From Flagellimonas aquimarina (GTDB taxonomy: Bacteria; Bacteroidota; Bacteroidia; Flavobacteriales; Flavobacteriaceae): a DNA stretch of 64,000 nt. The translations under genes were made by a program, and so were the position numbers. Where the stretch lies: the NCBI RefSeq assembly GCF_003149745.1, contig NZ_QGEG01000001.1:62001-126000 (forward strand). Reading direction: 5' to 3'. Position 1 is the stretch's first letter; every line of letters begins with the position of its first letter. The notes beneath the pieces were generated by a model that saw nothing but the letters and a program-made list of their open reading frames with translations, was not told where the DNA came from and made no database searches. Positions 16,182 through 24,297 of this stretch are shown in pieces.

Positions 16182-16868
16182 ATGCAAGACCTCTTAAAGT
16201 TTCGTTATTTTTTTCTGGTTTTATGCCTAATTTCCTGTCGTGATGACCCTAAAAAAGCCTTAGATGTACCAGAGGGCAATGGTAGCAAGGAAAATATCGT
16301 TGTTGAAGAAACCTCCGAAAAAGTAATTTTGTTCTTTGGGGATAGTCTTACTGCAGGCTATGGTTTGGAACTTGAAGAGGCCTTCCCAGCACTTATTCAA
16401 GACCGTTTGGACTCGTTAGGTCTTAATTATACCGTAATCAATTCAGGGCTGAGTGGGGAGACAACTTCTGGCGGACGTAACCGTTTGAATTGGGTATTGA
16501 ACCAAAAGGTCGATGTTTTTGTGTTGGAACTAGGTGCGAACGATGGACTTCGCGGTATTCCCATATCTGAAACCCACAAGAATTTGCAAGCAATGATCGA
16601 TTTAGTAAGAAAAAAGAATGTCGATACCCAAATTGTACTGGCAGGCATGCAAATTCCACCCAATATGGGCCCAGAATATACCACGGAGTTTCGCAAAATC
16701 TTTCCTAAACTGGCCGAAGAAAATCAAATCGCTTTGATTCCTTTTTTATTGGAAGGGGTCGCAGGTATTCCTGAGCTAAATTTGGAAGATGGCATTCACC
16801 CTACCCCAGAGGGACACCAAATCGTAAGGAACAATGTTTGGGCCGTGTTACAACAGGTATTACAATAG
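16182..16868 (+). CDS. tesA: TesA-like GDSL arylesterase/lysophospholipase, lipoprotein
   Basis: 228 aa. A short signal ends in the lipobox LISC with Cys19, so it is probably anchored in the envelope, unlike the soluble periplasmic TesA of E. coli. SGNH-hydrolase blocks are all present: GDSLTAGYG (nucleophile Ser55), the Gly of SGLSGETT, GANDGLRG, and DGIHPTPEGH with the catalytic Asp and His. The enzyme hydrolyses esters or thioesters of acyl chains. It diverges from the YbbA/YbbP genes, 71 bp away, as expected for a shared function in lipid handling. Confidence 0.9.
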   Translation: MQDLLKFRYFFLVLCLISCRDDPKKALDVPEGNGSKENIVVEETSEKVILFFGDSLTAGYGLELEEAFPALIQDRLDSLGLNYTVINSGLSGETTSGGRNRLNWVLNQKVDVFVLELGANDGLRGIPISETHKNLQAMIDLVRKKNVDTQIVLAGMQIPPNMGPEYTTEFRKIFPKLAEENQIALIPFLLEGVAGIPELNLEDGIHPTPEGHQIVRNNVWAVLQQVLQ

Positions 16869-17110
16869 ACCACTATTTTCGAATCTGAGGTGATAAAATT
16901 AACACGTGGCTTGTCCAAGAAAGAGTTGAGAGAGGTTACCTTTTCTTTGACTATGGATGGTAATTCCAAAGTCGGTATAGTGTCAGATTAAAAATAAAAA
17001 TGGAGATCTGGAAGGATACTGTAAAGAAGGAATAAAAAAAGTGTGAAGGATAAAAAATAAAAACTTGATTATCAGATGCTTGTGATTTTTAAGATTGAAG
17101 TTACAGGCTC
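16869..17110. other. noncoding stretch downstream of the esterase gene
   Basis: This is the first part of the 528-bp gap before the DUF2723 gene; the second part holds tRNA-Gln. A 33-codon frame from GTG 16890 (to 16991) has protein-like composition, perhaps a gene remnant, but is too short to support. Nothing else is visible. Confidence 0.4.
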
Positions 17111-17152
17111 TCTAAAAAAATAAGCCCCTCAAAATCATTATTTTAAGGGGCT
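17111..17152 (-). terminator. rho-independent terminator of tRNA-Gln
   Basis: On the minus strand, just 3' of the tRNA, AGCCCCT pairs with AGGGGCT (17123-17129 with 17146-17152), extended inward past one mismatch by AAAAT/ATTTT. It is followed by TTATTTTTTT (to 17114). This is a textbook terminator for the tRNA transcript. Confidence 0.85.
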
Positions 17153-17155
17153 CTG

Positions 17156-17227
17156 TTGGCCTACAAGGACTCGAACCTTGAACGACTGGACCAAAACCAG
17201 CTGTGTTACCAATTACACCATAGGCCA
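17156..17227 (-). tRNA. tRNA-Gln (anticodon TTG)
   Basis: 72 nt, no encoded CCA. Acceptor TGGCCTA pairs with TAGGCCA and the discriminator is A. The weak U1-A72 pair is typical of tRNA-Gln. The anticodon stem GCTGG/CCAGT encloses the loop TTTTGGT, giving anticodon TTG, which reads CAA and CAG. The T-arm carries GGTTCGAGTCC. A consensus promoter lies upstream and a terminator downstream, so it is a single-gene unit. Confidence 0.95.
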
Positions 17228-17245
17228 TTACCGTAATTGAGGGTG

Positions 17246-17276
17246 CAAATTTAAGACAAACTTTTGTTTAGGCAAA
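17246..17276 (-). promoter_or_regulatory. consensus promoter of tRNA-Gln
   Basis: On the minus strand TTTG (17273-17276), exactly 19 nt, then TAAATTTG (17246-17253): a full match to the Bacteroidota sigma-A pattern TTTG-N19-TAnnTTTG. The start would be a few bases before the tRNA at 17227. Confidence 0.8.
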
Positions 17277-17396
17277 TATTTTAATAACATTCCAAGGTAT
17301 TTTCCAGCCAATCCACTGTTAAAGCTTTTCCAAAATTAAACAACCTTCTCTACTATATTTACTAAATTCGCCCCAACTTGGTAAACACCAATCTTT

Positions 17397-20300
17397 ATGT
17401 TTGCAAAAGACTTCAAGAAATGGGACACCATCTTAGGATGGGCTTCCTTTGCCGTTGCATTTATTGTTTATGCACTAACAGTTGAACCTACCGGAAGTTT
17501 CTGGGATGCCGGGGAGTATATAACTACCTCTGCAAAGCTTCAGGTCGGCCACCCCCCCGGAGCTCCACTTTTACAAATGATCGGTGCTTTCTTTTCCATA
17601 TTTGCTTTTGGAGACGGCTCTAAAATAGCCTTGATGGTAAACTCGGTTTCTGTAGTTTCAAGTGCCTTTGCGGTCCTGTTTACATTTTGGACCATAACCA
17701 ATATGACGCTTAAAATGGTCTCCAAAAAGAAACCTATAACCAATAGCAAGGCTATTGCCATTTTTGGAAGTGGTCTGGTAGGAGCTCTTGCATTTACTTT
17801 TTCTGACAGCTTTTGGTTCAATGCGGTAGAAACCGAGGTGTATGCCATGGCAAGTTTCATTATGGCACTATTACTTTGGTTGGGGCTAAAGTGGACCGAT
17901 AATTTAGATGACCCCAGAGGTAATAGGTGGTTATTGCTTATTTGCTTTTTAGTAGGGCTTACTTTTGGAATTCAATTCATGGGCTTTTTGGCGATTCCTT
18001 CCATTGGTCTTTTGTATTACTTCAAAAAATATAAAACAACTACTATAAAAAACTTCCTGTTAGCCAATATTGTTGTGGTTGCACTTTTAATGTTGGTCTA
18101 TAAATTTTCATTGACCTATGTACTAAAACTATTTGGTTGGAGCGAGGTATTTTTCATTAACAGCATTGGACTTCCTTTTAACTCGGGGAGTATTATCATG
18201 GGCCTCATTTTCATTGCCGCTTTCTATTTTGCTCTTCGGTATACTAGAAAAAATAACTTTTACACTGGGAACACCATTGTACTCTGTTTAATGTTCTTGA
18301 TTTTTGGTTTTTCTTCTTGGTTAATGCTGCCCATACGTGCTAATGCAAAAACCGTAGTTAATGAAAACGACCCATCGGACGCACGTTCTCTTTTAGCCTA
18401 TTACAATAGAGAACAATACCCAGGAGTAGAGAGCCCTTTCTATGGTGCGTACTATTCAGATACTTTTGCCCCGGCCGGGGAAGATATAGATGACCGCCCC
18501 AAGTATGAAAAGGATGAAAAATTAGGTAAATACGTAATTGTAAACAATTATAAGAATGCCATTCAAGGTCCAAATGAAAAACATGTTGGTGTACTCCCAA
18601 GGTTATGGAGCGACCAACATGCAGAAAACTACATGCGTTATTTTGGGGAATTGGAGTTTCGAATAAAATCAGAATACATTTCCAATAATGACCTAAGGGA
18701 AGCGGTATCTCAATTTAAAAGTGCTTATGCGCAGGGTGAATTGGATTCTGAGCAATACATTCGCTTTTTAAGGGAATTTAGTGAATACATAGAAGTAGAA
18801 CCACCTACCCTTTGGCAAAATGTAACCTATCTCTTCGAATTCCAGTTTGGTTATATGTACATGCGCTACTTCATGTGGAATTTTGCAGGTAGGCAAAACG
18901 ACATTCAAGGCAGGTATGATGAAAACGGACATTGGCTCAGTGGTATAGGGTTTATAGACAGCCTTCGCCTAGGTAGTCAAAACAACCTACCTAGCGATTG
19001 GGAGAACAATAAAGGGCGAAACACCTATTTTTTCTTACCATTGATATTGGGCATTATTGGAATCCTCTTTCAGATTTCAAAAAACCCTAAGCACTTCTGG
19101 GTACTCTTTGTCTTTTTTATGTTTACTGGATTGGCAATTCAATTCTACACCAACCCCTATATCTTTCAACCTAGGGAAAGGGATTATTCGCTGGTAGGCT
19201 CATTTTATATATTCTGTATTTGGATAGGGATTGGTGTCTACGGACTTTTTGATGAATTCAGGAAATTGCTGTCCGCTAAAATCGCCGCTCCACTTATTAC
19301 AGGACTATGTTTATTGGCCGTACCCTTTTTAATGGCATTCCAAAATTGGGATGACCATGACCGTTCCGGCCGTTACACAGCAAATTCAACCGCCAAGGCC
19401 TATTTGGACTCCTGTAAAGAAGATGCAGGCGCAATTCTCTTTACTATAGGGGACAACGATACTTTTCCATTATGGTATGCCCAAGAGATTGAAGAATACA
19501 GAACCGATGTTCGTATTGTGAACACTAGCCTTTTTGCTACAGATTGGTATATAGACCAAATGAAGCGCAAGACATATGAGAGCGCACCCATTCCTTCTCA
19601 ATTAACACATGATAAGTATCGTTATGGCTCAAGAGACGCTGTATATTATCAAGGAGTAACAGAAAATCGTTGGAATATCAAAGACTTCATCAATTGGATA
19701 GGAAGCGATAAACCTCAAACCAAATTCAAGTATTTATTGGAAAAACAAGGTGCGGACCTTAGCAATTATCCCGAAAGCAACTTGGATATTGTGTACTACC
19801 CAACCAACAAGATCAGAATTCCTGTAAATAAAAAGAATGTTCTGGAAAGCGGTTTGGTAAAGGCAAAGGATTCTGCCTTAATAGAAGATTTTATAGATAT
19901 TGACCTTCCACAAAGTGCTTTACCAAAGAACAGGATCTTGATGCTGGATTTGATTGCCAATAACGATTGGAAAAGACCCATTTATTTTTCAGGAGGAAGT
20001 TTTGATAGTGCTGAATACATTTGGATGAAAGACTATCTTCAATTGGATGGTCTTGTTTATAAATTGGTCCCGATCAAAACAAAAAATCGAAGCTCTTTCG
20101 AGATGGGGCGTGTGGATAGCGAGTTAATGTATGATATTGTAACGAAATGGGATTGGGGCAATTCTGGCAGTGAACATATTTACCATGATCCCCAAACACG
20201 TTCTCAAGGGCTTTCCTTTAGAAGCAATTTGGCTCGGTTGATGGAAACATTGATTGAAGAGAACAAGATTGACAAAGCAAAGGAGATTATTGAAATGGCC

Positions 20301-20726
20301 ATGACCAACATACCTTTGGAACACTATGGTTTTTATGCATTTGTTGAACCCTTTGTAGATGGGTATTACAAAGTTGGAGAAACAGAAAAGGCAAGGGCCT
20401 TGTTTCAAAAACTGAAAAAAGTATATCAAGAACGCTTGGAGTATTATTCTGGAATCCCCCTTGACGAACAGTATGATAAGATTGATGACGTTTTAACGGA
20501 CATGCAGGCTTATCGCAGAAATATTGATATTCTTATTGAAAACCAGGACAGAGAGTTGGCAGAATCAGAAACGATAATCTTTAATGAGTATATTGATAAG
20601 TTCTCTCAATTTGTTGATGATAGTGAAGATGCTTTTGAAGAAACCGTTCCAAACCCTGATTTAGAGGATTCCATTTCTCTTGATACTATTGAATCTGTTC
20701 CAGATTCAATAGTATTGGAACAATAA
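17397..20726 (+). CDS. DUF2723 (TMEM260/O-mannosyltransferase-like) multi-pass membrane protein
   Basis: 1109 aa. The N-terminal half (1-320) has about nine membrane helices and the family signature EPTGSFWDAGEYITTSAKLQ then VGHPPGAPL (about 30-60), with acidic residues in the first periplasmic loop as in GT-C glycosyltransferases. More helices fall at about 540-650, followed by a soluble domain (650-1000) with IGDNDTFPLWYAQEIEEYRTD and a helical, tetratricopeptide-like C-terminal tail. The animal relative TMEM260 is a protein O-mannosyltransferase, so a role in envelope or secreted protein glycosylation is plausible. It is monocistronic. Confidence 0.9.
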   Translation: MFAKDFKKWDTILGWASFAVAFIVYALTVEPTGSFWDAGEYITTSAKLQVGHPPGAPLLQMIGAFFSIFAFGDGSKIALMVNSVSVVSSAFAVLFTFWTITNMTLKMVSKKKPITNSKAIAIFGSGLVGALAFTFSDSFWFNAVETEVYAMASFIMALLLWLGLKWTDNLDDPRGNRWLLLICFLVGLTFGIQFMGFLAIPSIGLLYYFKKYKTTTIKNFLLANIVVVALLMLVYKFSLTYVLKLFGWSEVFFINSIGLPFNSGSIIMGLIFIAAFYFALRYTRKNNFYTGNTIVLCLMFLIFGFSSWLMLPIRANAKTVVNENDPSDARSLLAYYNREQYPGVESPFYGAYYSDTFAPAGEDIDDRPKYEKDEKLGKYVIVNNYKNAIQGPNEKHVGVLPRLWSDQHAENYMRYFGELEFRIKSEYISNNDLREAVSQFKSAYAQGELDSEQYIRFLREFSEYIEVEPPTLWQNVTYLFEFQFGYMYMRYFMWNFAGRQNDIQGRYDENGHWLSGIGFIDSLRLGSQNNLPSDWENNKGRNTYFFLPLILGIIGILFQISKNPKHFWVLFVFFMFTGLAIQFYTNPYIFQPRERDYSLVGSFYIFCIWIGIGVYGLFDEFRKLLSAKIAAPLITGLCLLAVPFLMAFQNWDDHDRSGRYTANSTAKAYLDSCKEDAGAILFTIGDNDTFPLWYAQEIEEYRTDVRIVNTSLFATDWYIDQMKRKTYESAPIPSQLTHDKYRYGSRDAVYYQGVTENRWNIKDFINWIGSDKPQTKFKYLLEKQGADLSNYPESNLDIVYYPTNKIRIPVNKKNVLESGLVKAKDSALIEDFIDIDLPQSALPKNRILMLDLIANNDWKRPIYFSGGSFDSAEYIWMKDYLQLDGLVYKLVPIKTKNRSSFEMGRVDSELMYDIVTKWDWGNSGSEHIYHDPQTRSQGLSFRSNLARLMETLIEENKIDKAKEIIEMAMTNIPLEHYGFYAFVEPFVDGYYKVGETEKARALFQKLKKVYQERLEYYSGIPLDEQYDKIDDVLTDMQAYRRNIDILIENQDRELAESETIIFNEYIDKFSQFVDDSEDAFEETVPNPDLEDSISLDTIESVPDSIVLEQ

Positions 20727-20748
20727 AAAAGCGAGGGGAAACCCTCGC
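20725..20748. terminator. terminator between convergent genes
   Basis: GCGAGGG (20731-20737), loop GAAA, CCCTCGC (20742-20748): a 7-bp G+C-rich stem with a tetraloop. A run of six A precedes it (20725-20730), so on the minus strand it is followed by a T run and ends the thioredoxin-like gene. It can also stop the DUF2723 transcript from the other side. Confidence 0.8.
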
Positions 20749-20753
20749 TCGCT

Positions 20754-21050
20754 TTAAATATATTCGTTCAGAATACCAATAAGAGTATTGGCATCTTGTT
20801 CGCCACTCTGTCGCCAGACCATTTCTCCTTTCTTGTAAATCATCAATGTTGGCAATCCTTTAATACGGAGTGCTTGTGATAGCTCTTTGTTTTTGTCAAC
20901 ATCAATCTTAATTACCTTTCCTTTATCGCCAAGAGCTGCCGCAACATCGCGCAATACAGGATGCATAGAAGTGGACTGATCGTTCCATTCTGCGTAAAAG
21001 TCCAGCAACACTGGTACTTTTAAATCTATAAGTTCACCAAATTTGGACAT
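20754..21050 (-). CDS. thioredoxin-fold protein without active-site cysteines
   Basis: 98 aa, the size of a bare thioredoxin. The fold is clear: VLLDFYAEW (14-22), helix HPVLRDVAAALGD, VIKIDVDKN, and the cis-Pro strand KGLPTLMIYKKGE. Where thioredoxins have WCGPC this protein has WNDQS (22-26); it contains no Cys at all. It therefore cannot be a disulfide oxidoreductase and more likely binds or chaperones a partner. No signal peptide. Such cysteine-less thioredoxins recur in Flavobacteriaceae next to a DUF2723 gene, but I cannot verify that here. Confidence 0.85.
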   Translation of the reverse strand: MSKFGELIDLKVPVLLDFYAEWNDQSTSMHPVLRDVAAALGDKGKVIKIDVDKNKELSQALRIKGLPTLMIYKKGEMVWRQSGEQDANTLIGILNEYI

Positions 21051-21142
21051 GTGTGATTCTAGGGTTTACAAATCAAAAGTAAGAAAATTTGTTAAAATTT
21101 AACTAGACTGCCCATTCAGCAAAGAAAAGATGTGCGTTAAAA

Positions 21143-22369
21143 TCACGTTAAACCTTTCTTTTTAAGCGTAATCACCGAAATTTCTGGCCAAATACCTACA
21201 CGACCTGGGTAACCTATAAAACCAAAGCCTCGGTTAACATTTATAAATTGTCCAAGCTCTTGATAAACACCTGCCCAATATTTATAACGCCATTTAACCG
21301 GGCTCCATTTTACCCAACCGGGAATCTCCACGCCAAACTGCATTCCATGGGTGTGGCCGCTTAAGGTTAAATGAAAATGATAATCATCCTGGATAACAAC
21401 ATCTTCCCAATGCGAAGGATCGTGACTCATTAAAATCTTGAAATCATCTTTAGAGACGCCTTGTTTAGCCTTTTCTAAATCTCCCGCTTTCTTAAATCCG
21501 CCGCGACCCCAATTTTCCACACCCAAAAGAGCAATCTTCTCTCCATTCCTTTCTAGATAGCGATGGGAATCCAACAAAAGATCAAAACCCATCTCTTTTT
21601 GAAGGTTTTTTAAATCCTGTAAATTTTGTGCTTTTAGAGCCTCGGACTCCCAACTTACATAATCCCCATAATCATGATTTCCCAAAACAGAATATACTCC
21701 GTCCTTTGCTTCCAGTTTTGCAAACAAATCCCTCCAGGGCAGCATCTCTTCCATTTTATTGTTTACCATATCCCCTGTAAACAAAATAACGTCACTTTGT
21801 TGTTTGTTGATCAAATCAATCCCATAAGTCACTTTGCTCCTATTATCAAAACTACCACTGTGAACATCTGAAATCTGAGTGATTTGATAACCATCAAAAG
21901 CGTCTGGAAGGTCATCAAATTCCAATTGATATTTAAGCACTTTATAATTGTACTTGCCCTTATACATCCCCATCAATAAGGCTCCAAAGGGAAGAGCAGC
22001 AATCCCAAGGGCAATAATGCTTAAAAAACGCCTTCTTGATGGAATGCTAAACTCTTTTTGGGTGCTAAAAATCTTTTGGTAAACACCCACAAAAAGTCTA
22101 AAAATATCCTCGCCGAACAGAAAAACAATGGTGATCATCTGAAAAGACAACATGGCCAATAAAAATCCAAAAGCATAGCTTTTTGGTCTGCTAAGAACCC
22201 TGCCCCCATCTGTACCTGTAAACTGATAAAGAAAATTTCCTATCACAAAGAGAGATAGCAAGATAAAAAGGTAATGAACCCATGGGTATCTAGAAGCTGT
22301 TTTTATGGCCTGCAAAGAATAAAAACCCAAAACCAAATAGATAATAACGAAAATGACCCAACGAAGCAT
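21143..22369 (-). CDS. membrane-anchored metallophosphoesterase
   Basis: 408 aa. Four N-terminal helices (about 1-20, 32-50, 65-90 and 112-132) anchor a calcineurin-like phosphoesterase domain (about 150-400). The metal motifs are all there: QISDVHSG, FTGDMVNN, LGNHDYGD, MSHDP and SGHTHGMQ. This is the YkuE/YaeI type, whose members cleave lipid A-related or UDP-lipid pyrophosphates or unknown phosphoesters at the membrane. The C-terminus has INVNRGFGFIGYPGRVG, typical of this group. It is probably monocistronic. Confidence 0.92.
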   Translation of the reverse strand: MLRWVIFVIIYLVLGFYSLQAIKTASRYPWVHYLFILLSLFVIGNFLYQFTGTDGGRVLSRPKSYAFGFLLAMLSFQMITIVFLFGEDIFRLFVGVYQKIFSTQKEFSIPSRRRFLSIIALGIAALPFGALLMGMYKGKYNYKVLKYQLEFDDLPDAFDGYQITQISDVHSGSFDNRSKVTYGIDLINKQQSDVILFTGDMVNNKMEEMLPWRDLFAKLEAKDGVYSVLGNHDYGDYVSWESEALKAQNLQDLKNLQKEMGFDLLLDSHRYLERNGEKIALLGVENWGRGGFKKAGDLEKAKQGVSKDDFKILMSHDPSHWEDVVIQDDYHFHLTLSGHTHGMQFGVEIPGWVKWSPVKWRYKYWAGVYQELGQFINVNRGFGFIGYPGRVGIWPEISVITLKKKGLT

Positions 22370-22423
22370 AGTTGTTTTTTTGTAAAGATATTTCTTTAGT
22401 TAAGGAACATAATTATTTGACGA

Positions 22424-23146
22424 TTATTTAACGCCCCGAACAATTTGACGAATAGTCTCCTTGTTTGTTACAGCTACTTGACCCTCTTTCAAATGAGCCA
22501 TAGAATTCATTGAAATCTTGTTGTTCAGATTAACCATATTACCAAATGAGCTGCCTGAAAGATGAATGGCCTTAAGTTTCGCATTTTTAAATTTTTCCAC
22601 ATTTTCGGGGTTAATCCCTCCTCCTGCCATTACAACACATTTCTTTGTGATCGTATTAAGGTCAGTGAGCAGATTCAATCCTTTTAAGGCAGATGTTTGC
22701 TGACCTGATGATAATACGTAAGCTATTCCCAAATCCTCAAATTGTTCCATAGTTTGCCAAGGATCAGGAATCCAGTCAAAAGCGCGATGGAATGTAAATT
22801 TTAATGGTCTTGAAGCCTCTACCAATTCTTTTGTACGTTCAAAATCTAAAACAAAATCAGACTGAAGAATACCAGAAACAATGCCATCAATTTCCATTTT
22901 AACACACAAAGCAATGTCCTTTTTCATAACCTCAAATTCTTGTTCAGAATAATTGAAGTGTCCACTTCGCGGCCTGATCAAGACATGGATGGGAATATCA
23001 AGTCGCTCTTTTACCATTTCAATTAATCCATGAGAAGGGGTAATCCCGCCTACTCCCAGTTCGGAACAAAGTTCAATTCTATCCGCCCCAGCTTCCTGAG
23101 CATTAAGAGCAGATTCCAAAGAATTGGCACAAACTTCTATGAGCAT
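22424..23146 (-). CDS. cutC: copper homeostasis protein CutC
   Basis: 240 aa from the ATG at 23146, which gives MLIEVCANSLESALNAQEAG, the universal CutC opening. The frame is open upstream to 23515, but that stretch is antisense to the next gene and does not resemble CutC. The TIM-barrel landmarks are ADRIELCSELGVGGITPS, VLIRPRSGHFNYS, TFHRAFDW and VLSSGQQTSALKGL. CutC was linked to copper tolerance, but its biochemical activity is unsettled. It diverges from a glycosylasparaginase gene with a 40-bp gap. Confidence 0.93.
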   Translation of the reverse strand: MLIEVCANSLESALNAQEAGADRIELCSELGVGGITPSHGLIEMVKERLDIPIHVLIRPRSGHFNYSEQEFEVMKKDIALCVKMEIDGIVSGILQSDFVLDFERTKELVEASRPLKFTFHRAFDWIPDPWQTMEQFEDLGIAYVLSSGQQTSALKGLNLLTDLNTITKKCVVMAGGGINPENVEKFKNAKLKAIHLSGSSFGNMVNLNNKISMNSMAHLKEGQVAVTNKETIRQIVRGVK

Positions 23147-23186
23147 ATTGCTATATTTATCAGGACTAAAAATAAACATCCAAATC

Positions 23187-24182
23187 ATGCAAAGACGCAA
23201 GTTTCTTAAAAAATCAAGTCTCACCACTGCTGGGTTATTGTCTGCCCCTGTTCTAGCATCATGCAAAACTGAAAACAAAGTGGACGTGCCCTCTATAGTT
23301 ACAGCAGTCACAAAACCAGTTGCCATTTGTACTTGGAACTTTATGAACGCTACTGCAAAAGCATGGGAAGTGCTTGAAAAAGGAGGAAATGCACTGGATG
23401 CTGTTGAGCAAGGTGTTATGGTTGAAGAAGCAGATGTAAGCAATGAGACCGTAGGTGTGGGTGGCAGACCCGACAGAGATGGCAATGTTACACTTGACGC
23501 CTGTATTATGGACAAAGACGGTAATTGCGGGTCTGTTGTTTATCTTCAAAACATAGCACATCCTATATCTGTAGCGCGCAAGGTCATGGAAGATACACCA
23601 CATATCATATTGGCAGGCAAAGGCGCTGAGCAATTTGCCTATGAAAAGGGCTTTAAAAAAACAGATTTGTTGACAGAAAGTACCAGAAAGCAATATGAAG
23701 AATGGAAAAAAGAATCAAAATACGAGACCGTCATCAACATTGAAAACCATGATACCATTGGCATGCTTGCCATTGACACTAATGGCGATATTGCCGGTGC
23801 ATGTACCACCAGTGGCATGGCGTATAAGGTTGCCGGGCGCGTAGGGGACTCCCCTATTATTGGGGCCGGACTTTATGTTGACAATGAAGTAGGTGGTGCC
23901 ACAGCCACTGGAGTTGGTGAAGAAGTCATTAGAACCGTGGGCAGTTTTCTAATTGTAGAATTAATGCGCCAAGGTAAAAGCCCTCAAGAAGCATGTGAAG
24001 AAGGCGTAAAACGAATCATGAAAAAAAATGAAGGTAGAGAAGATTTCCAAATTGGCTTTTTGGCCATAAACAAACAAGGCGAAACTGGAGGCTACTGCGT
24101 TCATCCCGGTTTCACTTACAGGGAATACACCAATAATGGCCATGAGAATCAGCCTGTGGAGAGCTTTTATAAACAACAGTGA
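23187..24182 (+). CDS. glycosylasparaginase (N4-(beta-N-acetylglucosaminyl)-L-asparaginase)
   Basis: 331 aa from the ATG at 23187 (MQRRKFLKKSSLTTAG). The frame extends back to 23124 but would enter cutC. The signal has an RRKFLK Tat-like motif and a possible lipobox LASC, so it is exported. It is an Ntn hydrolase precursor: Thr190 in NHDTIGMLA becomes the nucleophile after self-cleavage into alpha and beta chains; VGGRPDRDG and the RVGDSPIIGAGLY substrate loop match the flavobacterial enzyme. It splits the bond between N-glycan GlcNAc and Asn during glycoprotein breakdown. Confidence 0.93.
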   Translation: MQRRKFLKKSSLTTAGLLSAPVLASCKTENKVDVPSIVTAVTKPVAICTWNFMNATAKAWEVLEKGGNALDAVEQGVMVEEADVSNETVGVGGRPDRDGNVTLDACIMDKDGNCGSVVYLQNIAHPISVARKVMEDTPHIILAGKGAEQFAYEKGFKKTDLLTESTRKQYEEWKKESKYETVINIENHDTIGMLAIDTNGDIAGACTTSGMAYKVAGRVGDSPIIGAGLYVDNEVGGATATGVGEEVIRTVGSFLIVELMRQGKSPQEACEEGVKRIMKKNEGREDFQIGFLAINKQGETGGYCVHPGFTYREYTNNGHENQPVESFYKQQ

Positions 24183-24297
24183 TCTCCATATTGCCGCAAA
24201 AGACAAAAGACTTCTTGAATCTTTGTATTAATTTCTAGACTCTTTTTTCTACTTTTAAAATCTGTCAAATTCTAAAGCTAAACTGACAATTAAAAAT

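Noticed and set aside
16890..16991. 33-codon frame from GTG downstream of the TesA gene
   Set aside because: Too short and without support; may be a remnant but cannot be told from chance.
23124..23186. Upstream start of the glycosylasparaginase at 23124
   Set aside because: It would overlap cutC and hide the twin-arginine signal that starts at ATG 23187.
23147..23515. N-terminal extension of cutC (frame open to 23515, 363 aa)
   Set aside because: The extension is antisense to the glycosylasparaginase gene and has a Ser/Thr/Pro-rich shadow composition; CutC proteins begin at MLIEVCANS (23146).
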